Positions 27,201 to 34,114 of a stretch of 64,000 bases of DNA are shown here, piece by piece. The notes under the pieces are model-generated. The model was not told the origin of the DNA. It saw only the letters and a program-made list of their open reading frames with translations, and searched no databases. The DNA lies in the NCBI RefSeq assembly GCF_014203325.1, contig NZ_JACHIV010000001.1, positions 1,055,501 to 1,119,500 on the forward strand, given 5' to 3'. The stretch is from Saccharopolyspora gloriosae. GTDB taxonomy: Bacteria > Actinomycetota > Actinomycetes > Mycobacteriales > Pseudonocardiaceae. Each line of letters opens with the position of its first letter. Position 1 is the first letter of the stretch. Made by a program: the position numbers and the translations under genes.

Positions 27201-29520
27201 TCTCGCCGTTCGCCGGGGAGGACGTGGGCCAGGAGCCCATGGTGGGCAGCGGCGGAGTGCCGGACTTCTCGGCGTCGGCGGGGGCCTGCGCCGCCTCGTC
27301 GTCGGCCGAGTCCTCCTCGTCCGCCGGAACCGGGGGCTTCCCGGTGGTCTGCTGCGCGGGCTCGTCCGCGGAGGCCGCTTCCTCGGCGGCAGCGGGCGCG
27401 GCGGAGTCCTCGGACCCGTCCGCCGGGACGGCGGCGGCGGTCCGGCCACCGGGCGCCAGCTCGGCAGCGGAGTCCGAAGTGGACTGCGCGGCCGGCGCGG
27501 TCTCGTCCTGCTTCGCCGAACCACCCGCGGCGGACTCGGTCTTCCCGGCGGACGCGCCCGCCGGGATCGGGAACCGCGCCACCGGATCGGACTTCCCCGC
27601 GGTCGTCGCGGCGGTGCCGGTCCCGGCGTCGCCCTTCGCGGCCTGCTCGCCGCTCGCCGCCTTGGCGCCGTCCTGGACCGCGGGCTGCTCGGAGGTCCGC
27701 GCCACGGCGTTGTCCCGCACGGTGCGCGGCAGCTCGGACTCGAAGTCCAGGTCGATGAGGTCCCGCTCGGCGGGGTAGCGCTGCGACCAGGTCTCGTCGG
27801 TGCGCGGCTGCGGGCCGAATTCCACCAGCGCGTCGGTGGCCAGCTTCTCGATCGTCTCCCGCTGCTTGAGGTCGCGCAGCCACACTCCCGGCATCGCGGA
27901 CACGCCTTCGCGGGCACCGACGATCGCACCGCAGATGGCCCCCGTCGAATCGCTGTCGCCGGAGTGGTTCACCGCGGCCATCACGGCGGGGCCGATGCCG
28001 TCGTGGCTCAGCGCCGCGCACACGGCGATGGCCAGGGCCTCGTGCCCGGTCCAGCCGCCGCCGAGCAGGTCCTTGATCTGTTCCGCGGTCGGCGCGCCCT
28101 GCGCGGCGAGGTCCTCGGCGACCAGCAACAACCGCTCGGTCTGCTGGTGCCCGTCGCACTCGACGAGCAGGTCGCGGGCCGCGTTCAGCGCCTCCGGCAG
28201 CGTGGCGCCGCCCAGCAGGCCGTGCACCAGCACGGCGAGCACCCCGGCGGGCAGGTAGCCGCTGGGCTTCGAGCAGGTCAGCGCGGCACCGGCCGCGGCG
28301 AGCCGGAACACCTCGCGCGGGTCCTCGGACCACAGCGCGAACGGTGCCGCGCGCACCACGCCGGTGTTGTCGTCGGAGTCGTTGATGGGGCGCTGGAACG
28401 TGCCGGGCGCGCCGATGGAGGCGAACTCGCGCAGCGCGGTGATGCACTCACTGTTCGGGGAGCGCACGGCGAACAGGTCGCGTTCGGCGATGAGCCAGCC
28501 GTCGGGCTCCGGGTGCCGCTCGGCGAACGGGCCCGCCGCCCGCGACCACGCGTGGCCCTGGGTGTGCAGCCAGCGCTGGTAGCCGAGCTGGACGGCGGCC
28601 AGCGGGCCGCCGGTGGCGCCGCCCCGCGCCGCGACGTGGCCGCGGATGAGGCCTTCCAGCGTGAACAGGATCAGCTGCGTGTCGTCGGTGAACTCGCCGG
28701 GGTGGTCGCCGCCGCGCTCGTAGTCGGTGACGCCGCGCTCGCCGAAGCGGCTGCGGATCTGCTCCACCGGGTACGTCTCGATCGGTGCGCCCAGCGCGTC
28801 GCCCGCGGCGGCGGCCAGCACGCTGCCGAGGAAGCGCTGCCCCCGGTCGCTGGTGATGGGGTCCGGGGCCTGCTGCTCGGCGGTCGGCACCTTCGCGGGC
28901 TGCGTGACGTCCGGAGCGGGGTTCGCGGGTGCGGGGGTCGGAGCGCCGCGGGTACCGGCCGACTTGATCAGGTCTTCGCCGGGGATGCGTGCCTTGACCT
29001 GGCTCGTCGGGTTGATCTGCAGGTCCATACCGGTGGGGTTGCGCTCGACGAGCTGCCTGCCGGTCATGCGCTGCCAGGTCGTCCAGTTCGCCGGGAGGTA
29101 GGCGTCCGAGGTGAACAGCTGCAGCTGCCGGCGCCCCGAGTCGTGGTCCATGGTGAACAGGCCGCTGCCCTGAGGCTGTGCGAACAGGATCAGCTCGGCG
29201 TCCAGCAGCGCCGCGAGCAGGGTGGGGGCCTGCGCGTAGCCGGTGGTGGTCAGCTGCAGCGCGCGCTCGACGTCGTTGGTCGGCGCGGGCAGCCGCAGCG
29301 CGACCGGGGAGGGGCGGTAGTTCGGGTTCGGGGAGAAGTCGTCGGTGAGCTCGCCGCGTTCGTCGACCCGGTAGCCGCCGATGAAGCCCCAGGGCGGCAC
29401 TTCCGCGTTCGGGTCGCTGAAGATCGGATCCACCACGTACAGCCAGGTGTTCGGCTGTTTGGCGGCCTGCTCCCGCATGGCCGGCGTGATCACCGGCCGG
29501 CTCGGTTGCTGGGTGTTCAT
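24262..29520 (-). CDS. Giant multidomain protein: type-VII-secretion-associated/SseB-like N-terminus plus three ARH domains
   Basis: About 1,752 aa. Residues about 24-85 (NTWLYVVDP, PPWGFIGGYRVDERGE, NPNYRPSPVALRLPAPT) resemble actinobacterial type-VII-secretion-associated proteins; about 85-185 look SseB-like (LQLFTSDAYLPANW). Then ARH1 (about 228-585), a Pro/Ala/Glu-rich linker, ARH2 (about 817-1172), a second low-complexity linker and ARH3 (about 1397-1752). ARH1 (TDDTQL, NHSGDSDST) and ARH2 (SDDTQL, NHSGDSDAT) keep all metal-binding residues. ARH3 has GQQS and HSGDSAAT and is probably inactive. No signal peptide or membrane helix is apparent, so it is likely cytoplasmic. ATG 29520 is preferred over an in-frame GTG at 29577. 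A role in reversing ADP-ribosylation, for example immunity to toxins, is inference. Confidence 0.85.
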   Translation of the reverse strand: MNTQQPSRPVITPAMREQAAKQPNTWLYVVDPIFSDPNAEVPPWGFIGGYRVDERGELTDDFSPNPNYRPSPVALRLPAPTNDVERALQLTTTGYAQAPTLLAALLDAELILFAQPQGSGLFTMDHDSGRRQLQLFTSDAYLPANWTTWQRMTGRQLVERNPTGMDLQINPTSQVKARIPGEDLIKSAGTRGAPTPAPANPAPDVTQPAKVPTAEQQAPDPITSDRGQRFLGSVLAAAAGDALGAPIETYPVEQIRSRFGERGVTDYERGGDHPGEFTDDTQLILFTLEGLIRGHVAARGGATGGPLAAVQLGYQRWLHTQGHAWSRAAGPFAERHPEPDGWLIAERDLFAVRSPNSECITALREFASIGAPGTFQRPINDSDDNTGVVRAAPFALWSEDPREVFRLAAAGAALTCSKPSGYLPAGVLAVLVHGLLGGATLPEALNAARDLLVECDGHQQTERLLLVAEDLAAQGAPTAEQIKDLLGGGWTGHEALAIAVCAALSHDGIGPAVMAAVNHSGDSDSTGAICGAIVGAREGVSAMPGVWLRDLKQRETIEKLATDALVEFGPQPRTDETWSQRYPAERDLIDLDFESELPRTVRDNAVARTSEQPAVQDGAKAASGEQAAKGDAGTGTAATTAGKSDPVARFPIPAGASAGKTESAAGGSAKQDETAPAAQSTSDSAAELAPGGRTAAAVPADGSEDSAAPAAAEEAASADEPAQQTTGKPPVPADEEDSADDEAAQAPADAEKSGTPPLPTMGSWPTSSPANGETAPPQEKAQAAPAAQQPATRPATPQPSYSGPTRTLSEPATERGARILGCLLGGAVGDALGYPVEDDSIETIRAKHGAAGVVDFVDAHRPGGSISDDTQLTLFTTDGLIRASIRRRLYDETDPAPQVQHAYQRWLHTQGFDWKEAGGPIAAAPPDGWLIREKGLFVRRAPGATCVQALHAYATSGRLGTLTNRINDSKGCGGVMRAAPAGFWSADPTETFRVGAATAALTHGHPSGFLPAGALAVIVAQLLSGRSLPEGVDRALTELSGWEGHEETTSALRRAIELATEGTPTPEQIQHRLGEGRVGEQALAIAVCAALARPSSYADAVVLAANHSGDSDATASICGNIMGAAHTASAVPHAWRQRVELGEVIEQLARDATEEFGEHPPSVPEWLRRYPAGSAPGAKAAPPRKPERPAEPKQRTAVPETAAETTAVLAPIPAITDDEPAPPAAGAAPASAAPRAPEASPASATPAAPEASPASATPQAAKASATTAASEAPAVSEAPATPEAPATSTSPATPEVPAPSKSPATPEVPAAAEVPAAAETAAPADASADEEAGDGLNDEELRLLAAWRKFRDGEDDTPNDLSEGLHKLLQEAFGAERAAQLVAAGEADGELAEEVPAALDRLDRLAGCALGVLAGDALGAPWTFLSQRAILRRNPDGVREPAEYLGGRGRSTAVGQQSVFVLDGLLRSTVHNGLNRPGAEPVDLVRGTLQHWVLTQGAPIEPAVRPAALAEQAVLRVQRFPDEATLTALAGWDGESAAPTPSTPPNQATGAAAAARGAVVGLHADTPGAAVELGITIGVLTHGHPDGYLPAAAVAAMVAALRDGQTLAESVHTTLNELKAWEGNENTVRSLRDALELAEHGPVPVPALEKLGAGRHAPAALGVAVAAALTHPDSFADAVALAATHSGDSAATAALCGGLLGAARGAAEIPPEWLDQLELHDQVEQLITDARRAETDLTPDGTAPDWTKRYTG
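25592..25650. repeat. Direct repeats in the second low-complexity linker of the giant ARH gene
   Basis: A 23-bp unit beginning GCGGGAACCTCCGG occurs identically at 25592-25614 and 25628-25650 (36-bp period), with a partial copy just before at about 25573. It encodes ATPEVPA-type repeats inside the Ala/Pro/Ser-rich linker between ARH2 and ARH3 (coding about 25545-25995). The first linker (about 27105-27770) is similarly low in complexity but less regular. Such tracts may expand or contract by slippage. Confidence 0.6.
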
Positions 29521-29993
29521 CTCCCGCACTCGCCCCCGACTTGTCGTTGCACCTTGATCCTTGCCGCCGAGGTTCACTGGCTCACCCGAAAGTGTGGTTT
29601 CGCGCCGCGATACCGCTCGGCTGCGCTGCGACGCACCACCGTCGCGTAGTTGATCCGCACTCTCTCATGGCCACTTGGGGTGAAGTTTAGTGTTCCACAA
29701 AAACACCCTGCGTCAGCGAGGGTGATCTCAGCCGGAGGGGTGAGGAACCGGGCGGCTCCGGACGAACCGGGCCACCCGGCGGCGACCCGAAGTCGGGGTA
29801 ACCGGGCCGCCGCCGGGCGTCGGTGCGCCCATGTCGGGGCCGCACGAACCGCATCTTGCCCGGATGGTTGCGCACCTGGGCGAACTTGTCGGAATTCCGC
29901 AAGAACGGCCCAATCCGCTGCCCCGCTCGGCGCCGCGCGCTGGGCCGAACGTCGAACCGTGAATCCGGGGATTCCGCCATGTGAGTGGCCGGA
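29521..29993. other. Upstream region of the giant ARH gene
   Basis: 473 bases without a convincing gene. An AT-richer patch (about 29685-29710, with GTGTT/AACAC short inverted repeat) stands out and may belong to the promoter of the giant gene. Open frames on the minus strand here lack a ribosome-binding site and look like antisense composition. The terminator of the sulfate operon, which ends at 29994, is not obvious. Confidence 0.45.
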
Positions 29994-30755
29994 TCACGCG
30001 ACGCCGGTGGTGTCCTCGTCGCGGTCCAGGGCCTGCGCGTGGCGGGTGAGGACGAGCTCGGCGACGGCGGGGGAGTCGGCCATCGGCGCGGCGATCAGCG
30101 GGGAATCCCCCGCGGCGTGGGTCTCGACGGCGTCGATGACGCGGTCGGTGAGCAGGCCGGGGGCGAGGAACCAGAACGCCACCGCGATCCGGCGGGCACC
30201 GCGTTCCCGCAGCAGGGAGATCGCGGCGGGCACGTCGGGTTCGGCGGCGGTCGCGAACGCGGCGACCGCGCCCGCCCACGAAGTCCGCTGCTGCCACCGC
30301 TCGGCGACCCGCGCGACGAGCCGGTTGGCCGGGGCGTGCGCCGAGCCGACCCCGGCGAGCACCACGCCCAGCTCGGAATCCGCCGTGGTGGCACCGGTTT
30401 CGGCGAGCCGGTCCAGCGCCGCCGACTCCAGCAGCGGGTCCGGACCGAGCACGTCCGCGGTGCGCAGCCGCAACCCCGGCAGCCGCGCGCCCGCCTCGGC
30501 GACGACGGCGGGCAGGTCCACCTTCGCGTGGAAGGCGCTGCCCAGCAGCAGCGGCACGATCACCGCTTCGCGGTGCCCGTCGGCGTGCACCGCGCTGAGC
30601 ACGTCGCCCACCCGCGGCGCGGACAGGTCCAGGAAGGCGGCGCGCACGTCCAGGTCGGGGCGCTCGGCGCGCACCACGTCCAGCAGGGCGTGGACGGTGC
30701 GCGCCGAGCGAGGGTCCCGGCTGCCGTGCGCGACGGCGATCAGGGCGGGCCGCAC
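29994..30755 (-). CDS. CbiX/SirB-type sirohydrochlorin chelatase
   Basis: 253 aa, two tandem CbiX-like halves. The N-terminal ALIAVAHGSRDPRSA contains the active-site histidine of class II chelatases; VPLLLGSAFHAKVDLP carries the second conserved histidine region; the C-terminal half repeats the fold (GVVLAGVGSAHAPANRLVA, AVAFWFLAPGLLTDR). Last gene of the cys operon, four bases after cysN, so it most likely inserts iron into sirohydrochlorin to make siroheme for the sulfite reductase at the operon head. A cobalt role in cobalamin synthesis is less likely in this context. GTG 30755. Confidence 0.88.
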   Translation of the reverse strand: MRPALIAVAHGSRDPRSARTVHALLDVVRAERPDLDVRAAFLDLSAPRVGDVLSAVHADGHREAVIVPLLLGSAFHAKVDLPAVVAEAGARLPGLRLRTADVLGPDPLLESAALDRLAETGATTADSELGVVLAGVGSAHAPANRLVARVAERWQQRTSWAGAVAAFATAAEPDVPAAISLLRERGARRIAVAFWFLAPGLLTDRVIDAVETHAAGDSPLIAAPMADSPAVAELVLTRHAQALDRDEDTTGVA

Positions 30756-30759
30756 CGCG

Positions 30760-32106
30760 TCAGCTCGCGACGGCCGCCGCGAGCGGAGCCAGCGGCAGCC
30801 CGATCAGGCCGGCGGCCAGCGTGGTGCCGTCCGCCGGGTCGATCACCAGGAACGAGCCGGTGCGCCGGGACTCGGCGTACTCGTCCACCGGCAGCGGCTC
30901 GGCGGTGCGCAGCTGCACGCGACCGATCTCGTTGAGCTGCAACGCATCCGGAGTGTCCACACTGGCCAGTTCCTGCTCGTCGAAGCGCGCCGACAGCTCC
31001 GTCACCATGGCCTGCACGGTCCGGGTGCCGTGCTTGACCAGCACCCGCGCGCCCGGCTGCAACGGCTTCTCGGCCAGCCAGCAGACGGTGGCGTCGAGCT
31101 CGTCGGTGACCCGCGGCGCGGAGTCCGCCGCGGCGATCAGATCGCCCCGGGACAGGTCCACGTCATCTTCCAGCAGCAACGTCACCGAACGCCCTGCCGC
31201 GGCGCGCGGCACCGGCCCGTCCGGAGTGTCCACTTGGGACACACGAGTGCGGATGCCCGCGGGCAGCACGACGACCTCGTCGCCCTGCGCGATCACGCCC
31301 GCCGACACCTGGCCCGCGTAGCCGCGGTAGTCCGGGAGCTCGGCCGTGCGCGGCCGGATCACGTACTGCACCGGCATCCGGAACGGCGCGTCGAACGGGT
31401 CCGGCGCGACCGGCACCGTCTCCAAGTGCTCCAGCAGCGCGGGCCCCGAGTACCACGGGGTGCGCTCCGAGCGCTCCACCACGTTGTCGCCGTGCAGCGC
31501 CGACACCGGGATCGTGACCACGTCGTCGTCGGCGTAGCCGAGCGCGCGGGCGTGCCCGGCGAACTCCGCGGCGATGCGCTCGTAGATCGCGCCGCCGTAG
31601 TCCACCATGTCGATCTTGTTGACGGCGAGCACCAGCTGCGGCACGCCCAGCAGCGCCAGCACCGCCGCGTGCCTGCGGGTCTGCTCGATGACGCCCTTGC
31701 GCGCGTCCACCAGCAGGATCGCCAGCTGCGCCGTGGACGCGCCGGTCACCGTGTTGCGGGTGTACTGCACGTGCCCCGGGGTGTCGGCGAGCACGAACGT
31801 CCGCTTCGGCGTCGCGAAGTACCGGTAGGCCACGTCGATCGTGATGCCCTGCTCGCGCTCCGCGCGCAGGCCGTCCACCAGCAGCGACAGGTCCGGCGTC
31901 TGCAGGCCCCGGTCCGCGCTGGCGCGGTGCACCGCGTCCAGCTGGTCGGCCAGCACCGACTTCGTGTCGTGCAGCAACCGGCCCACCAGGGTCGACTTGC
32001 CGTCGTCGACCGAACCGGCAGTGGCCAACCGCAGCAGGTCCGTGTGCACCGGCAGCACCACTTCGGCACCGGAATCCGGTGCGGTGCGGGTCGTGGTCTC
32101 GGTCAT
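30760..32106 (-). CDS. cysN: Sulfate adenylyltransferase subunit 1 (GTPase)
   Basis: 448 aa. EF-Tu-like GTPase that drives APS formation from sulfate and ATP together with CysD. The P-loop is GSVDDGKSTLVGRLL, switch II DTPGHVQYTRN, and the G4 motif NKIDMVDY; domains II and III follow. No C-terminal APS-kinase (CysC) fusion is present, unlike mycobacterial CysNC. ATG 32106 overlaps the cysD stop, so translation is coupled. In the absence of CysC here, the pathway goes directly from APS via the APS reductase encoded upstream. Confidence 0.97.
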   Translation of the reverse strand: MTETTTRTAPDSGAEVVLPVHTDLLRLATAGSVDDGKSTLVGRLLHDTKSVLADQLDAVHRASADRGLQTPDLSLLVDGLRAEREQGITIDVAYRYFATPKRTFVLADTPGHVQYTRNTVTGASTAQLAILLVDARKGVIEQTRRHAAVLALLGVPQLVLAVNKIDMVDYGGAIYERIAAEFAGHARALGYADDDVVTIPVSALHGDNVVERSERTPWYSGPALLEHLETVPVAPDPFDAPFRMPVQYVIRPRTAELPDYRGYAGQVSAGVIAQGDEVVVLPAGIRTRVSQVDTPDGPVPRAAAGRSVTLLLEDDVDLSRGDLIAAADSAPRVTDELDATVCWLAEKPLQPGARVLVKHGTRTVQAMVTELSARFDEQELASVDTPDALQLNEIGRVQLRTAEPLPVDEYAESRRTGSFLVIDPADGTTLAAGLIGLPLAPLAAAVAS

Positions 32107-33056
32107 CAGAAGTAGCCCTCCCGCTTGCGGTCCTCCATCGCGGCCTCCGACATCCGGTCGTCGGCCCGCGTCGCGCCGCGCTCGGTGAGCCGGCTCGCGG
32201 CGACCTCGGCGATCACGTCGTCCACCGTGTACGCCTCGGACTCCACGGCGCCCGTGCAGGAGCCGTCGCCGACGGTGCGGTAGCGGACGATCTTCTCCTC
32301 GACGGTCTCGCCGTCGCGGGCGCCGCCCCACGGTCCCGAGGTCAGCCACATGCCGTCGCGCTGGTACACCTCGCGGCGGTGCGCGTAGTAGATGTCCGGC
32401 AGCTCGATCTTCTCGCGCTGGATGTAGCGCCAGATGTCGAGTTCCGTCCAGTTCGACAGCGGGAACACCCGCACGTGCTCACCGGGACGGTGCCTGCCGT
32501 TGTAGAGGTTCCACAGCTCCGGGCGCTGGCGGCGCGGATCCCACTGGCCGAAGGCGTTGCGCAGGCTGAAGATGCGCTCCTTCGCCCGCGCCCGCTCCTC
32601 GTCGCGCCTGCCGCCGCCGAAGACCGCGTCGAACTTGTTCTCCGTGATCCCGTCCAGCAGCGGCGTGGTCTGCAGCGGGTTGCGGATGCCGTCGGGGCGC
32701 TCGGTGAGCCTGCCGTCGTCGATGTAGTCCTGCACCGAGGCCACCACGAGCCGCAGGTCGTGCTTCGCGACGAGCCGGTCGCGGAACGCGATGACCTCGT
32801 CGAAGTTGTGCCCGGTGTCCACGTGCAGCAGCGGGAACGGCACCGCCGCCGGGCGGAACGCCTTGATCGCCAGGTGCGCCAGCACCGTCGAGTCCTTGCC
32901 GCCGGAGAACAGGATCACCGGCCGGTCGAACTCCCCTGCCACCTCGCGGAAGATGTGGATGGCCTCGGACTCCAGGGCGTCGAGGTTGTCGACCTGCGGC
33001 GGTGCCCCCGTGGACACCGGGTCCTCCGGCAGGTCGAGCTGTTGCTCGGCGGTCAT
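32106..33056 (-). CDS. cysD: Sulfate adenylyltransferase subunit 2
   Basis: 316 aa, the catalytic ATP-pyrophosphatase subunit. PP-loop VILFSGGKDSTVLAHLA, then FPLLHVDTGHNFDEVI, FGGGRRDEERARAKERIFS and FPLSNWTELDIWRYI are all diagnostic. It forms APS with CysN. Two ATGs are close (33062 and 33056); the second is preferred because GAGAGG lies six bases before it. The 135-base gap behind cysH shows no gene. Third enzyme gene of the sulfate-reduction operon. Confidence 0.97.
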   Translation of the reverse strand: MTAEQQLDLPEDPVSTGAPPQVDNLDALESEAIHIFREVAGEFDRPVILFSGGKDSTVLAHLAIKAFRPAAVPFPLLHVDTGHNFDEVIAFRDRLVAKHDLRLVVASVQDYIDDGRLTERPDGIRNPLQTTPLLDGITENKFDAVFGGGRRDEERARAKERIFSLRNAFGQWDPRRQRPELWNLYNGRHRPGEHVRVFPLSNWTELDIWRYIQREKIELPDIYYAHRREVYQRDGMWLTSGPWGGARDGETVEEKIVRYRTVGDGSCTGAVESEAYTVDDVIAEVAASRLTERGATRADDRMSEAAMEDRKREGYF

Positions 33057-33191
33057 ACCCATCCTCTCCGGGTGTGCGTGCAGGCGAGTCCTTGCACGGT
33101 GGTCCTAGTCCTGTGGCTCGTCAGCGAGGAAGCCGCTGCGGTTCCGCTGATCGATCCGCCGCGCGACTCGATCCGCAAGGACTCCTTCTGA

Positions 33192-33932
33192 TCAGCCGTG
33201 CAGGCCGCATTCGGTCTTCGACGTTCCCGCCCAGCGCCCGCTGCGCGGGTCGGCGCCCGGCGCGGGCTTCGCCGTGCACGGCGCGCAGCCGATCGACGGG
33301 TAGCCGGCGGGCACCAGCGGGTTCACCAGCACGCCGTGCTGCTCGATGTAGGCGTTCATCTCGTCGTCGCTCCACGCCGCGACCGGGTTGATCTTGACGA
33401 GGCCGTTGCGGTCGTCCCAGGTCACGATCGGCGTGTTCGCCCGCGTCGGGGCCTCAACCCGGCGCACCCCGGTCACCCAGGCCTCGTAGCGGGCCAAGGT
33501 GTCGCGCAGCGGCACGACCTTGCGCAGGAAGCAGCAGCGCCCCGGATCGCGGTCGTGCAGCTTCGGGCCCTCCGCCGCGTCCTGCTCGGCCACCGACTGC
33601 GCGGCCTGCGCGTTGACGATGTTCACGTCGTAGACCTGCGCCACCGCGTCGCGGGTGCCGATGGTCTCGGCGAAGTGGTAGCCGGTCTCCAGGAACAGCA
33701 CGTCCACGCCCGGCTGCTGCTTCGCCGCCAGGTCGACCAGCGCGGCGTCCTGCATGTTGGAGGCGACGATCAAGCCGTCGCCGAAGGTCTCGGCGGCCCA
33801 GCGCAGCGCCTCCTCGGCGCTCGCCTCGGCCAGGCGGGGAGCGGCCTCCTCGACCAGCGCGCGCAGCTCCTCGTCGCTGCGGCGCACGCCGATGCCGGTG
33901 GCGGGGATGTCCGTGGTGGTCTCAGCAGTCAT
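33192..33932 (-). CDS. cysH: Assimilatory adenylylsulfate (APS) reductase, 4Fe-4S type
   Basis: 246 aa, reduces APS to sulfite with thioredoxin. The PP-loop-like start (IVASNMQDAALVDLA), FLETGYHFAET, and the cysteine set CC (DPGRCCFLRK) plus CAPC (IGCAPCT) identify the iron-sulfur APS reductase rather than the PAPS-specific enzyme. The C-terminal ECGLHG carries the nucleophilic cysteine. ATG 33932 follows a GGAGA sequence. This fits with the lack of an APS kinase in the operon. Confidence 0.96.
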   Translation of the reverse strand: MTAETTTDIPATGIGVRRSDEELRALVEEAAPRLAEASAEEALRWAAETFGDGLIVASNMQDAALVDLAAKQQPGVDVLFLETGYHFAETIGTRDAVAQVYDVNIVNAQAAQSVAEQDAAEGPKLHDRDPGRCCFLRKVVPLRDTLARYEAWVTGVRRVEAPTRANTPIVTWDDRNGLVKINPVAAWSDDEMNAYIEQHGVLVNPLVPAGYPSIGCAPCTAKPAPGADPRSGRWAGTSKTECGLHG

Positions 33933-33946
33933 GAGTCTCCGTCTCC

Positions 33947-34114
33947 TCAGCCGCTCGCCAGTCCGACGAGCCGTACGGTGAACACCCGCAGGCAGGCCGT
34001 GCATTTCCAGGCGCCCGCGGGTTCCGCCTCCGGAACCAGTTCCTCGTCGCCGCAGTAAGGGCAGTAGAACGGCACCATCCGGCCTTCCGGCGCGGCACCG
34101 CCGTCGGCACTCAC
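33947..34114 (-). CDS. Small zinc-ribbon protein of the sulfate-reduction operon
   Basis: 55 aa. Two CxxC knuckles (FYCPYCGDEELVPE and GAWKCTACLRVFTV) form a zinc ribbon or rubredoxin-like fold. GTG 34114 overlaps the sulfite reductase stop (GTGA) and the gene ends 14 bp before cysH, so it is part of the operon. Similar tiny proteins recur between sulfite reductase and cysH in actinobacteria. A role in electron transfer or metal sensing for sulfite reduction is possible; function is unknown. Confidence 0.75.
   Translation of the reverse strand: MSADGGAAPEGRMVPFYCPYCGDEELVPEAEPAGAWKCTACLRVFTVRLVGLASG

Noticed and set aside
23551-29649. A plus-strand open frame of about 2,030 codons opposite the two ARH genes
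   Set aside because: It is Arg/Gly-rich, low in complexity and exactly antisense to real domain-bearing genes; high-GC codon bias keeps antisense frames open.
29687-29980. A 97-codon minus-strand frame after the CbiX gene
   Set aside because: No ribosome-binding site, composition dominated by Arg/Pro, no family resemblance; treated as non-coding.
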